From assembly GCF_020423045.1 (NCBI RefSeq), contig NZ_CP081943.1, positions 124,001 through 188,000 on the forward strand: a DNA stretch of 64,000 nucleotides, read 5' to 3'. The notes under the pieces were generated by a model. It saw only the letters and a list, made by a program, of their open reading frames with translations. It had not been told where the DNA came from and did not search any database. Numbering within the stretch: position 1 is the first letter of the stretch; the number at the start of each line of letters is the position of its first letter. Positions 19,781 through 27,863 of the stretch are shown in pieces. The position numbers and the translations under genes are program-made. This stretch comes from Pseudomonas sp. MM213 (GTDB taxonomy: Bacteria > Pseudomonadota > Gammaproteobacteria > Pseudomonadales > Pseudomonadaceae).

Positions 19781-22162
19781 ATGAAATTCAGTGAACAATG
19801 GCTGCGTGGCTGGGTTAGCCCGCAGGTAAGTCGCGACGAGCTGGTTGCCCGTCTGTCGATGGCCGGTCTTGAGGTCGATAGCGTTACGCCGGCCGCCGGT
19901 GAATTCAGCGGTGTGGTGGTGGGCGAGGTGCTGAGCACCGAGCAGCACCCGGACGCTGACAAGTTGCGTGTTTGCCAGGTCAGCAATGGCTCGGAGACTT
20001 TTCAGGTCGTGTGCGGTGCGCCAAACGTGCGTCCGGGCCTGAAGATCCCGTTTGCCATGATCGGTGCCGAACTGCCGGGCGACTTCAAAATCAAGAAAGC
20101 CAAACTGCGTGGCGTTGAGTCCAACGGCATGCTGTGCTCGCAAGCCGAACTGCAAGTGGGCGAAGGCAACGATGGCCTGATGGAGTTGCCGGTCGATGCT
20201 CCGGTCGGTCAGGACATTCGTGAATACCTGAACCTGGACGACGCCAGCATCGAGGTCGACCTGACCCCGAACCGCGGCGACTGCCTGTCCCTGGCCGGTC
20301 TGGCCCGTGAAGTCGGCGCGCTGTACGCCGCTGAAGTCACCCGTCCGGTCGTGGCGGCCGTTCCAGCCGTGCACGATGAAGTGCGTTCGGTTGAGGTGCT
20401 GGCCCCAGCCGCTTGCCCGCGTTACCTGGGTCGAGTGATCCGCAACGTCGACCTGTCCAAGCCTACGCCGCTGTGGATGGTCGAGCGTCTGCGTCGCGCC
20501 GATGTGCGCAGCATTGATGCGGCCGTCGACATCACTAACTACGTGATGCTGGAGCTGGGTCAACCGCTGCACGCGTTCGATCTCGCCGAAATCAATGGCG
20601 GCATCCGCGTGCGTATGGCCGAAGAAGGCGAGAAGCTGGTGCTGCTCGACGGTCAGGAAGTCAGCCTGCGTAGCGATACGCTGATTATCGCCGACCACAC
20701 CCGCGCCCTGGCAATCGCCGGCGTAATGGGCGGCGAGCACAGCGGCGTCAACACCGCGACCACTCGTGACATTTTCCTTGAAAGTGCGTTCTTCGATCAG
20801 ATCGCCGTGGCTGGCAAGGCTCGTTCCTACGGCCTGCACACCGACGCCTCGCACCGCTACGAGCGTGGCGTGGACTGGCAACTGGCCCGTGAAGCCATGG
20901 AGCGCGCCACTGGCCTGCTGTTGGACATCACTGGTGGCGAAGCCGGTCCGATCATCGAGACCGTCAGCGAACAGCACCTGCCTTCGATTGCGCCGGTTAC
21001 TCTGCGTGCGCAACGCATCACTCAGATGCTGGGTATGGAAATGGATTCGACCGAAGTCGAGCGCCTGCTCAGCGGCCTGGGTCTGAAGATTTCTGCCGAT
21101 GGGGCAGGGCAGTGGCGCGTTGAAGTGCCGAGCCATCGCTTCGACATCAGCCTCGAAGTCGACCTGATCGAAGAGCTGGCCCGTCTGTACGGTTACAACC
21201 GTCTGCCGGTTCGCTATCCGCAAGCCCGTCTGGCGCCGCAAGCCAAGGCTGAAGCGCGTAGCGATCTGCCTGAACTGCGTCGCCTGCTGGTGGCTCGCGG
21301 TTATCAGGAAGCGATCACCTACAGCTTCATCGATCCGAAACAATTCGAGTTGTTTAATCCGGGTGTTGAGCCGCTGTTGCTGGCTAACCCGATTTCCAAC
21401 GACATGGCGGCCATGCGCTCGTCCCTGTGGCCTGGTCTGGTCAAGGCGCTTCAGCACAACCTGAACCGTCAACAGGATCGCGTGCGTCTGTTCGAAAGCG
21501 GTCTGCGTTTTGTCGGTCAGCTGGAAGGCTTGAAGCAAGAGCCGATGCTGGCGGGTGTCGTTTGCGGTACTCGTCTTCCGGAAGGCTGGGCGCAAGGCCG
21601 CGACGTCGTGGATTTCTTCGACGTGAAAGCTGACGTGGAAGCGGTTCTGGGCTTCGCCGGTGCACTGGATTCGTTCACGTTCGTGCCAGGCAAACACCCA
21701 GCGTTGCACCCGGGTCAAACCGCACGCATCGAGCGCGAAGGTCGTTTGGTAGGTTTCGTTGGCGCAATCCACCCTGAATTGTCGAAAACCCTCGGTCTCG
21801 ACCGTCCGGTCTTCGTTTTCGAGCTGGTTCTGGCCGAAGTGGCGTTGGGTAAAATGCCTAAATTCCAGGAGTTGTCGCGCTTTCCTGAAGTGCGTCGTGA
21901 CCTTGCGCTGATCGCCGAAAAAGACGTCGCAGCCAGCGCTGTACTGGACGTAATCCGTGAAAATGCAGGGGAATGGCTGACGGACCTCAGGCTATTTGAC
22001 GTGTATCAGGGTAAAGGCATTGATCCTGATAGAAAAAGCCTTGCAGTCGGCTTGACCTGGCAGCATCCATCGCGCACTCTTAATGACGATGAGGTGAATA
22101 CCACGACGCAAAACATCCTCACCTCGCTCGAACAAAGGTTGAACGCCACGTTAAGGAAGTGA
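19781..22162 (+). CDS. pheT: phenylalanyl-tRNA synthetase beta subunit
   Basis: 793 residues. tRNA-binding EMAP-like domain at the start (EVDSVTPA...VCGAPNVRPG), B3/B4 editing domain, B5 domain and C-terminal ferredoxin-like anticodon domain. Partner of PheS. ihfA follows after three bases. Confidence 0.98.
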   Translation: MKFSEQWLRGWVSPQVSRDELVARLSMAGLEVDSVTPAAGEFSGVVVGEVLSTEQHPDADKLRVCQVSNGSETFQVVCGAPNVRPGLKIPFAMIGAELPGDFKIKKAKLRGVESNGMLCSQAELQVGEGNDGLMELPVDAPVGQDIREYLNLDDASIEVDLTPNRGDCLSLAGLAREVGALYAAEVTRPVVAAVPAVHDEVRSVEVLAPAACPRYLGRVIRNVDLSKPTPLWMVERLRRADVRSIDAAVDITNYVMLELGQPLHAFDLAEINGGIRVRMAEEGEKLVLLDGQEVSLRSDTLIIADHTRALAIAGVMGGEHSGVNTATTRDIFLESAFFDQIAVAGKARSYGLHTDASHRYERGVDWQLAREAMERATGLLLDITGGEAGPIIETVSEQHLPSIAPVTLRAQRITQMLGMEMDSTEVERLLSGLGLKISADGAGQWRVEVPSHRFDISLEVDLIEELARLYGYNRLPVRYPQARLAPQAKAEARSDLPELRRLLVARGYQEAITYSFIDPKQFELFNPGVEPLLLANPISNDMAAMRSSLWPGLVKALQHNLNRQQDRVRLFESGLRFVGQLEGLKQEPMLAGVVCGTRLPEGWAQGRDVVDFFDVKADVEAVLGFAGALDSFTFVPGKHPALHPGQTARIEREGRLVGFVGAIHPELSKTLGLDRPVFVFELVLAEVALGKMPKFQELSRFPEVRRDLALIAEKDVAASAVLDVIRENAGEWLTDLRLFDVYQGKGIDPDRKSLAVGLTWQHPSRTLNDDEVNTTTQNILTSLEQRLNATLRK

Positions 22163-22165
22163 CGT

Positions 22166-22468
22166 ATGGGGGCTCTGACGAAAGCTGAAATGGCGGAACG
22201 TCTGTATGAAGAGCTGGGCCTGAATAAACGGGAGGCCAAGGAATTGGTCGAACTGTTTTTTGAAGAAATCAGGCACGCTCTTGAAGACAACGAACAAGTC
22301 AAATTGTCCGGTTTCGGCAATTTCGACCTTCGGGACAAACGCCAGCGGCCTGGCCGCAATCCGAAAACGGGTGAAGAAATCCCGATCACGGCTCGCCGTG
22401 TGGTCACCTTTCGTCCAGGGCAGAAGTTGAAGGCCCGAGTTGAGGCTTATGCTGGAACCAAGTCATAA
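22166..22468 (+). CDS. ihfA: integration host factor alpha subunit
   Basis: 100 residues. [20 protein letters not shown] start, DNA-intercalating [14 protein letters not shown] arm. It bends DNA and assists phage integration and recombination. It overlaps the merR-like gene by 20 bp. Interesting neighbour: the prophage attachment tRNA is 430 bp downstream. Confidence 0.98.
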   Translation: MGALTKAEMAERLYEELGLNKREAKELVELFFEEIRHALEDNEQVKLSGFGNFDLRDKRQRPGRNPKTGEEIPITARRVVTFRPGQKLKARVEAYAGTKS

Positions 22469-22805
22469 CGACGAGCTACCCGTCATCCCAGGCAAACGCT
22501 ACTTCACCATTGGTGAAGTCAGCGAGCTGTGTGCGGTAAAACCGCACGTGCTGCGCTATTGGGAGCAGGAGTTTCCTCAACTCAACCCCGTCAAACGGCG
22601 CGGAAACCGCCGGTATTATCAGCGACAAGACGTGCTGATGATCCGGCAGATCCGCGCGCTTCTTTACGATCAAGGGTTCACCATCGGCGGCGCACGCTTG
22701 CGTTTGTCCGGCGATGAAGCCAAAGACGACACCACTCAATACAAACAGATGATTCGGCAGATGATCGCCGAATTGGAAGATGTGCTGGTGGTCCTCAAGA
22801 AATAA
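22449..22805 (+). CDS. MerR-family transcriptional regulator
   Basis: 118 residues. N-terminal MerR helix-turn-helix: [20 protein letters not shown] then WEQEFPQL and [11 protein letters not shown] short C-terminal helix (residues 85-118) lacks cysteines, so no metal sensing is evident. ATG 22449 lies inside ihfA; the upstream TTG 22440 is less likely. Conserved next to ihfA in gamma-proteobacteria. Confidence 0.9.
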   Translation: MLEPSHNDELPVIPGKRYFTIGEVSELCAVKPHVLRYWEQEFPQLNPVKRRGNRRYYQRQDVLMIRQIRALLYDQGFTIGGARLRLSGDEAKDDTTQYKQMIRQMIAELEDVLVVLKK

Positions 22806-22894
22806 ATTCATGCGTTTGAATACTTCCAGTTTTCAAAAGCTTGCGATATATTCTTGAGCGTTCTTCGAGATGAAGGACGAGTTTCACGCCTAGT

Positions 22895-22971
22895 CGGGGC
22901 GTAGCGCAGTCCGGTAGCGCACTAGCATGGGGTGCTAGGGGTCGAGTGTTCGAATCACTCCGTCCCGACCA
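22895..22971 (+). tRNA. tRNA-Pro (GGG), prophage attachment site
   Basis: 77 bases with encoded CCA. Anticodon loop ATGGGGT gives GGG. Acceptor CGGGGCG pairs with CGTCCCG with one G-T pair. The integrase gene lies 90 bp beyond the 3' end and reads towards it, the usual arrangement when a phage has integrated into a tRNA 3' end. Confidence 0.96.
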
Positions 22972-22997
22972 TATTTCCTGAGCAAAATCAGGCACTT

Positions 22998-23024
22998 AAG
23001 CCGATTATCTAGATCGGCTTTTTT
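22998..23024. terminator. terminator after tRNA-Pro
   Basis: AAGCCGAT/ATCGGCTT stem, seven-base loop and T run, 27 bp after the tRNA. Confidence 0.85.
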
Positions 23025-23030
23025 GTGTCT

Positions 23031-23061
23031 GCGCAAAACCCGCGCAAAACTGGCGCAAAAC
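23031..23061. repeat. three 11-bp-phased repeats, likely integrase arm sites
   Basis: GCGCAAAAC occurs at 23031, 23042 and 23053, exactly 11 bp apart, between the tRNA and the int stop. Helically phased direct repeats next to an attachment site fit arm-type integrase binding. Confidence 0.7.
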
Positions 23062-24173
23062 TACCCTGTGATTTCGCTGATATTCAGGTCCGGAATTGCC
23101 TCGGACCAGACGATTTCTTCGTGTTCCCGCTGGTAGTTTTTGGTCATGCCTTCGCTCGCATGGCCTGCGATTTTCTGCCCATCCTTTCCGGCTTTCTTGT
23201 ACAGGTGCAACGACAGCGCCCGCACTTCGTGAAAGCCCGGCATCTCCTCTTCCTTCCATCCCTTGTAGCATTCCGCCGCCTCCCGAGCGTCCTTGAACGC
23301 TCGAGTCAAATACCTTTCCTCAACCTTCGTCCAGTGGTCCTTGTTCTGCGCCTGCTTTTGTTTCAGGCGATCGGGCTTGCGGTGCACCAAGTACGGGGAA
23401 GCGATATCGTCCCGGCACCGGGTGATGACTGCCTGAAACTCCGGGGTGACCCGAAATCGAATCCACGCTGCGTCGCTGGCCTTCGAGGTTTTCTTCTGCA
23501 CCACATATAGATATCCCTCTCGAACCCCATCGAACCGCATGTCGAGGATGTCGGTTCGGCGTTGCGCGGTGATCAGGGCCAAGTCGATGGCGTTCTGCAG
23601 CCAAGCCGGTGATTTCTCCCGGATGGCTTTCAGTCCCTCGACGGTATGGCGCTTGCGCTGTTTCTTCTCGATGCGGTTGATGGTGCTGGCCGCCGGGTTG
23701 TCCGGGCACAGCCCTTTCGCCGCGGCGTGGTTGAAAATGTCGATCAGCAGGGCCCTGGACTGGTTCGCAGAGCGCGGCGTGATAGCGTCTAGCATCTCGG
23801 CGATCATCCGGATCGTGATCTGGTCGACGGCCTTGCCCTCGAATTGCTTGCGGAACCGCCGGAAGTGCACCGCGTACAATCCTAGAGTGCCTTTGGCCAA
23901 CTCGCGCGGCGGCAGGACGTCGCGTTCGTAGGTGTCGAGGAAGCCGGCAAACGAATCGGTGGACTGGTTCATCACGGCGCCGACAAGGTCAGCGCCGCGC
24001 ATAAACTCCAGATTTAACTGCTTCGCGGCGTCGATTGCCTTGATGCGATCAGCGCCGAACTGAAACCACTTCCCATCTGTTGGCCGGCGGTAGCGGTAGG
24101 TCGAGCGCCGCGCATCGAAGTACAGGTTCTGCGGGAGGTTCTTATTCGCCTTGTTCCGCGGCCGAGGGACCAT
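23061..24173 (-). CDS. int: tyrosine-recombinase integrase (tRNA-Pro specific)
   Basis: 370 residues. N-terminal arm-binding and SAM-like domains, catalytic set in the C-terminal half: first Arg in ITAQRRTDIL, a beta-strand Lys, HEVR, and GHASEGMTKNY (His and nucleophile Tyr). Lambda-integrase subfamily. ATG 24171-24173 has AAGGAG upstream and overlaps the stop of xis. Carries out integration into and excision from tRNA-Pro. Confidence 0.95.
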   Translation of the reverse strand: MVPRPRNKANKNLPQNLYFDARRSTYRYRRPTDGKWFQFGADRIKAIDAAKQLNLEFMRGADLVGAVMNQSTDSFAGFLDTYERDVLPPRELAKGTLGLYAVHFRRFRKQFEGKAVDQITIRMIAEMLDAITPRSANQSRALLIDIFNHAAAKGLCPDNPAASTINRIEKKQRKRHTVEGLKAIREKSPAWLQNAIDLALITAQRRTDILDMRFDGVREGYLYVVQKKTSKASDAAWIRFRVTPEFQAVITRCRDDIASPYLVHRKPDRLKQKQAQNKDHWTKVEERYLTRAFKDAREAAECYKGWKEEEMPGFHEVRALSLHLYKKAGKDGQKIAGHASEGMTKNYQREHEEIVWSEAIPDLNISEITG

Positions 24174-24385
24174 CACGCAGCTCCTTTCAATACCATCGCC
24201 ACCAGGTCGTTGCCATCCGAGCGGCTGAACGCCGTCCAGTCAACGTACCAGAGTTTCCCAATCTGCTCGCCGGGCACCATACCGTTGCGGATGTGATTGC
24301 GGATCGCTTGGGGGCATTGCGGTGTTCCGTTTTCGCCCCAGCGCCGACGCTGGAACTCACTGATCTTGATCAGCTCTCGTTTCAT
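24173..24385 (-). CDS. xis: excisionase-like small DNA-binding protein
   Basis: 70 residues from ATG 24383-24385 (GGAG six bases upstream). The core IKISEFQRRRW...QAIRNHIRNGMVPGEQIGKLW is the winged-helix pattern of phage excisionases. TGA overlaps the int start, so both are co-translated. Sets the direction of recombination; inferred from family and position. Confidence 0.75.
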   Translation of the reverse strand: MKRELIKISEFQRRRWGENGTPQCPQAIRNHIRNGMVPGEQIGKLWYVDWTAFSRSDGNDLVAMVLKGAA

Positions 24386-24397
24386 TGGGTGCTCCAT

Positions 24398-24412
24398 GCC
24401 GCGCGTGGCGGC
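24398..24412 (-). promoter_or_regulatory. leader hairpin before xis ribosome site
   Basis: On the minus strand GCCGC-CACGC-GCGGC ends three bases before the GGAG of xis. One of five similar leader hairpins in the leftward operon. Confidence 0.65.
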
Positions 24413-24421
24413 AGAAGGTAG

Positions 24422-24919
24422 TTAGTAGGTTGCTTTTGCGAGAGCGGCGTCTGCGATCTTCATCGCGGCCTGGGCATCGGTGACATAGGCAGGATCGAAA
24501 CCACCGCACAAGTGGATGGTTGCTTGGCAGGCACGCAGGTTCTCGCGGGTGAGTTTCAGCGCCGCGACCAGCTCTTCACACGGCGCACGTTCTTCTCGGC
24601 CGATATCCCGGAAGCGCTGGCCCCAGTGTCCGGCCGGTGGAGGGTTGGTGTTCTGCACACCCATGGCCATGGCGCCCACGGTTGCGTCGAGCAGGTCGCG
24701 CTTGTAGGCGTTGTCGCCGTCGATGCTCAGGCCTTGGCGGCGCAGCGCGTCGAGCGCGTTATTCAGGTTCGCCTCGGGGGATGGCAGAACCAGGTCGAAG
24801 TCAGCTTTGCCGAGGCGGCAAACGATGAGAAACATCTGACAGTCGAGTGGCAGGTGCTGGGCGATATCGGAAATGGCTTCGATCGCGACTTCGCGCAGTT
24901 GGTTTTTTTGATCGGACAT
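24422..24919 (-). CDS. hypothetical phage protein
   Basis: 165 residues from ATG 24917-24919 with GAGGA upstream. N-terminal half has helices and LIVCRLGKADFDLVLPSP; C-terminal half has alternating helices (ACEELVAALKLTRENLRACQ). Soluble. I do not recognise the function; position in the left operon suggests early expression. Confidence 0.7.
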   Translation of the reverse strand: MSDQKNQLREVAIEAISDIAQHLPLDCQMFLIVCRLGKADFDLVLPSPEANLNNALDALRRQGLSIDGDNAYKRDLLDATVGAMAMGVQNTNPPPAGHWGQRFRDIGREERAPCEELVAALKLTRENLRACQATIHLCGGFDPAYVTDAQAAMKIADAALAKATY

Positions 24920-25130
24920 ACGAATTCCTCGCCCGCCGTTCACCTGCAGGCTGTGAGTTGTAGGGGTTTGGATTGCAGTTGAATAAATTCGGAGGGGCGC
25001 TGACGGTGCGTATCGGGGATTAGCTGATATACGAGGAAGGCTTTCACGAATAAGGTTCAGTAGTTCGCCCTGCCAGGTGTTTCAGAGAAATGCTGAGTGG
25101 CCGCAACTGGTCAGGGTGGGCTTATCTATT

Positions 25131-25184
25131 TCACCGCGGGTCCTTGTAGCAGTACACGTAGGCGAACCAGTCGAGGGCGATCAT
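25131..25184 (-). CDS. 17-residue micro-ORF MIALDWFAYVYCYKDPR
   Basis: Eighteen codons whose ATG overlaps the TGA of the 25181-25768 gene (ATGA), so translation would be coupled. It resembles the other micro-ORF at 26497-26550: both begin MIAL and end with YK-x-PR. A hydrophobic aromatic centre could insert in a membrane. Expression is unproven. Confidence 0.5.
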   Translation of the reverse strand: MIALDWFAYVYCYKDPR

Positions 25185-25768
25185 GCTTCGGCCCTCGCTG
25201 CGGTGATCTCGTCGATAAGCGATTGCGGGAGCTGTGCGGCGAACTCGCCTTCTGACCACGATAGAGGTTCAGACTGGCGGATCATCTCGTTCAGCAGTTC
25301 GAATGCGGCAAGCAACTGGTCGTCGCGGATCTCGCCATCTTCTGGCAGGTCATCGCAGAAATGGTCTGCCGGGTCGATTTGACTGGGGTAGTTCGGTTCG
25401 CAGATGCAGAGCTGCAGGTCAGCCAGTTCGATATCGCTGTCGATCAGGTAGTCGCGCAGACTGTCTTCATCGAAGAAGTACCGGTCGCCATCGAAAACAA
25501 CCAGTGGCTCGCCGGCCCATTCTTTGATCGGCATCGCCGCGAACTTTGCCTGGCGGCGCGCTTGGCGACACTCATTGCAGGAACTGTTCACCTCATAGAT
25601 TGGGTGTTCAGGGTTCACGTCGCAGCGGCGATGAGTTGCGCCGCAGTAGCGGGCAAGGTTCTCGTCGTCGCCGAAGAAGCGCCCACTAGAGGAAATCCAG
25701 CCGGTTACCGGTTGTAGACTGGCTGCCTCCGGGGCGTCGAACATGATGATTGGCTTTGCTTCAGGCAT
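25181..25768 (-). CDS. hypothetical phage protein with cysteine pairs
   Basis: 195 residues, acidic. Cysteines in RYCGATHRRC and SSCNECRQ could bind zinc (CX2C at residues 64-67), and CIC at about 120 adds two more. Preceded by the hairpin at 25781-25794 and AAGGA. Similar cysteine-bearing proteins are common in Pseudomonas prophage left arms, but no function is known to me. Stop overlaps the micro-ORF. Confidence 0.7.
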   Translation of the reverse strand: MPEAKPIIMFDAPEAASLQPVTGWISSSGRFFGDDENLARYCGATHRRCDVNPEHPIYEVNSSCNECRQARRQAKFAAMPIKEWAGEPLVVFDGDRYFFDEDSLRDYLIDSDIELADLQLCICEPNYPSQIDPADHFCDDLPEDGEIRDDQLLAAFELLNEMIRQSEPLSWSEGEFAAQLPQSLIDEITAARAEA

Positions 25769-25780
25769 GACTTCGTCCTT

Positions 25781-25794
25781 GCCGCATTCGCGGC
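25781..25794 (-). promoter_or_regulatory. leader hairpin
   Basis: GCCGC-GAAT-GCGGC on the minus strand, immediately followed by AAGGA of the 25768 gene. Confidence 0.65.
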
Positions 25795-25833
25795 ATATGG
25801 AATATTAGAGAGGGGCTACGTTTGCATTGCTTG

Positions 25834-25839
25834 TATAAT
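25834..25839 (+). promoter_or_regulatory. -10 element of cargo pair
   Basis: Perfect TATAAT 47 bp before the 25886 start, on the plus strand between divergent genes; no good -35 is visible. Confidence 0.5.
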
Positions 25840-25885
25840 GAGACAAGGACTGTTACCGAACAGTCGAGCCAAGCATGGAGGGCGT

Positions 25886-26113
25886 ATGGTCGAAAAAATA
25901 TCTTCAAGTCATCAGGCGGGTGGTGCACCAGAGCCGGAGCCAAGACACAAAACTTCAGGCCCCAATTCTGACATCACCAAAATCGCTACCACTCTTGGTG
26001 GGGCTGCTGTGGGCAACATGATTTTTCCTGGAGTTGGCGGGGCGATACTTGGAGGTCTAATTGGAGCGATGATCGGCAGGAAAGCCGCGAAGGATGAGGC
26101 TGATGCAGATTGA
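25886..26113 (+). CDS. glycine-zipper protein (cargo)
   Basis: 75 residues. Residues 30-65 form a hydrophobic GxxxG-rich stretch (GGAAVGNMIFPGVGGAILGG) with a charged tail KAAKDEADAD. Glycine zippers pack as membrane or pore helices. On the plus strand within a minus-strand operon, with its own TATAAT at 25834; overlaps the next gene by 11 bp. GGAGG precedes ATG 25886. Confidence 0.65.
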   Translation: MVEKISSSHQAGGAPEPEPRHKTSGPNSDITKIATTLGGAAVGNMIFPGVGGAILGGLIGAMIGRKAAKDEADAD

Positions 26114-26450
26114 TTTTGATGACACAACTTTGGTCTTTGTGGCGGGCGCCATAATTTTGATGCTGCTGTATTTTTTTGTATCGTGGCGCGTGCGCTCCAA
26201 GCCAGATCTGACTCATGCTGTATTGATTTTTACTAGTTGGGCTGGCTTTGCTACTTCAATGTTCTTGGGGCTCCAAACTTGCTTGGCGAAGGCCTCGGAT
26301 TTGGGTGTTCTCTCAGGCCAGAAAATTACAATCCTAATTGGTGTTGCTGTGGTTATGTGGGTCTCGGTTTCGACGGTTTACGGAGTATTTGCGCAGCTTC
26401 GAGAGTCGGCTCCTGTCACGGGGGGATTAACAGCATCCAGACTGCCTTAA
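26103..26450 (+). CDS. membrane protein (cargo)
   Basis: 115 residues with three hydrophobic segments (about 11-30, 40-58, 75-95). ATG 26103 has AAGGA nine bases upstream; 26094 is an alternative. Transcribed with the glycine-zipper gene, hence a two-gene membrane cargo; a role in superinfection exclusion or stress is only a guess. More AT-rich than neighbours. Confidence 0.65.
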   Translation: MQIDFDDTTLVFVAGAIILMLLYFFVSWRVRSKPDLTHAVLIFTSWAGFATSMFLGLQTCLAKASDLGVLSGQKITILIGVAVVMWVSVSTVYGVFAQLRESAPVTGGLTASRLP

Positions 26451-26500
26451 GGAGAATGGTCGTTTTCGCGCTGAGGGCACGGTTTCAGTTCATCGCTCAT
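26447..26500 (-). pseudogene. truncated Lar-like start, MSDELKPCP
   Basis: ATG overlaps the stop of the micro-ORF at 26497. Nine residues match the usual start of Lar-family restriction-alleviation proteins (MSDELKPCPFC...), then it diverges and stops after 17 residues. Likely a remnant cut off where the cargo pair was inserted. Confidence 0.45.
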
Positions 26501-26550
26501 GGCCTCGGCCCCTTGTAGATGAGCCGCGTCATGTAGGCGAGGGCGATCAT
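26497..26550 (-). CDS. 17-residue micro-ORF MIALAYMTRLIYKGPRP
   Basis: ATG overlaps the TGA of the ASCH-like gene, and its own TGA overlaps the next ATG. Same length and MIAL...YK-x-PR pattern as the micro-ORF at 25131-25184, in the same ATGA arrangement. Confidence 0.5.
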   Translation of the reverse strand: MIALAYMTRLIYKGPRP

Positions 26551-27164
26551 GGCGTCACCCGCTTGAACTCGACGACCCAGGCCCAGGGGTTGGCGTCCCA
26601 GTTGCCGCCGGTGGACTCCCACAACTCACGCCACGCTGCCGGATACCAGTCGCGGTAGTTCGGCGAAACGTCATCACTGGCGAATTCCGGCGGGCACTCA
26701 AGTCCTTCTGCGCGAATGTCGCTGCGGCTGATGTCCTGCAACCGCTCGACACGGACGGCGGTTATCTCCAGCAGGATGCGGCTGGCCCACCGCGGCATGT
26801 GGATGCTTGGCTTCCATGTGGGCTGCTCCTGCTCGTATGGAGCAAGCCCGTCAGCCGCATACACCAACTCGCCGTCTTCCCGGGATTGGTCCAAGTCGAA
26901 CATGTCGGCGGGCCGCAGGTATGGCCCTTGCTGAACTTCGAAGTGATCGCAGTACCAGGTCTCGCGCACCCACAGCCGGTCGCCGGGCTTGCCGTAGGGG
27001 CAGAGATTGTTCTCTGGATCGGCGACGTACTCAGGTTTGAAATTGTCCAGCCATACCAGCCCGACACCTTTCACCGGCCGCCGCGTGACCGTCTTCCGGC
27101 CTTCCAGGATGGCGCGCACCATCGCGGCCGAGAACAAGATCGGCCGTTCCTTTATTTCAGGCAT
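26547..27164 (-). CDS. ASCH-like phage protein
   Basis: 205 residues. KERPILFSAAMVRAILEGRK at the start, TVTRRP, and RLWVRETW, ending WVVEFKRV: the pattern of phage ASCH-type RNA-binding proteins. Aromatic-rich. Leader hairpin at 27177-27190 before AAGGA. Probable RNA-binding role is a family inference. Stop overlaps the micro-ORF. Confidence 0.75.
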   Translation of the reverse strand: MPEIKERPILFSAAMVRAILEGRKTVTRRPVKGVGLVWLDNFKPEYVADPENNLCPYGKPGDRLWVRETWYCDHFEVQQGPYLRPADMFDLDQSREDGELVYAADGLAPYEQEQPTWKPSIHMPRWASRILLEITAVRVERLQDISRSDIRAEGLECPPEFASDDVSPNYRDWYPAAWRELWESTGGNWDANPWAWVVEFKRVTP

Positions 27165-27176
27165 GACTGTTCCTTT

Positions 27177-27190
27177 GCCGCTATAGCGGC
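27177..27190 (-). promoter_or_regulatory. leader hairpin
   Basis: GCCGC-TATA-GCGGC on the minus strand, followed by AAAGGAA of the ASCH-like gene. Confidence 0.65.
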
Positions 27191-27203
27191 TGACTTTGAA
27201 GGG
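27185..27203. repeat. repeat unit copy 1
   Basis: AGCGGCTGACTTTGAAGGG, the first of three copies that precede the three paralogous cargo genes; it overlaps the leader hairpin. Confidence 0.7.
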
Positions 27204-27317
27204 AGGGATAAAGCTGACCGGTGGTCAGACGGTATGAATTATCTGAGGTGACCGTACTCGACCGTTCGAGGAGCGGCTGTTTCTCAATGGCGGTGAGTTC
27301 CGCCCAGGAGAAAGGCA

Positions 27318-27536
27318 ATGGCTTCTATCGACGACTTCAGATTTGAGTCGCATCAGCTTCTGTTAGAGCTAGACGCTGCCACTATGGGAATGATGACGCT
27401 GGTTTCATCAAGGTGTGTTTCTGGTCCCGAGTGGGATGCTGCAAACAAGAGGCAGCACGAAGCATATCAATGCTGGGATGCCTTTATGAATGCCCCGCTC
27501 ATCGCTGGTACCAATAACCTCCCGCCTGCTATCTGA
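27318..27536 (+). CDS. tandem paralogue 1 of an unnamed small family
   Basis: 72 residues. Shares with the next two genes the pattern GPEWDAAN...Q...A...W near residues 36-56, and a similar N-terminal helix. No signal or membrane segment. AGGAGAAAGGCA precedes ATG 27318. Plus strand inside the leftward operon. I do not recognise the family. Confidence 0.65.
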   Translation: MASIDDFRFESHQLLLELDAATMGMMTLVSSRCVSGPEWDAANKRQHEAYQCWDAFMNAPLIAGTNNLPPAI

Positions 27537-27543
27537 GCGTCAA

Positions 27544-27562
27544 AGCGGCTGACTTTGAAGGG
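27544..27562. repeat. repeat unit copy 2
   Basis: Identical 19-bp copy of the repeat at 27185, 39 bp before the second paralogue. Confidence 0.75.
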
Positions 27563-27600
27563 GGAGGGTAGATACTTAATGCCGAATCTTGGAGGGCTCC

Positions 27601-27825
27601 ATGACTTGGCAAGCAGAGTTTTTGGAAAAAGCGTCAGAGGCTATTCGTGTTTACGAGGAAGCCACGGCGATGATGAAAAAAATGGTTGAGGACGATGTAG
27701 ATGTAGGTCCTCAGTGGAATGCTGCTGTCGCTTGTCAATTTTCGGCTTTTGAAGCTTGGTCCGGACTCTATCGAGAATACGCCGACCTTTTGTCTGAGGG
27801 CGGGAGCGCTGGCCGCTGCCTTTAA
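27601..27825 (+). CDS. tandem paralogue 2
   Basis: 74 residues. Contains GPQWNAAVACQFSAFEAWSGL, aligning with paralogues 1 and 3. N-terminal helix FLEKASEAIRVYEEATAMMK resembles FLKEAIASHLAYEQTRNVLR of paralogue 3. GGAGGG precedes ATG 27601. Confidence 0.65.
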   Translation: MTWQAEFLEKASEAIRVYEEATAMMKKMVEDDVDVGPQWNAAVACQFSAFEAWSGLYREYADLLSEGGSAGRCL

Positions 27826-27831
27826 AGGGGG
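27812..27831. repeat. repeat unit copy 3, degenerate
   Basis: GCCGCTGCCTTTAAAGGGGG matches 17 of 20 bases of copy 2 (GCGGCTGACTTTGAAGGGGG), 33 bp before the third paralogue. Confidence 0.55.
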
Positions 27832-27863
27832 CGATACTCATTGTCTATCACTGGAGAATTCCA

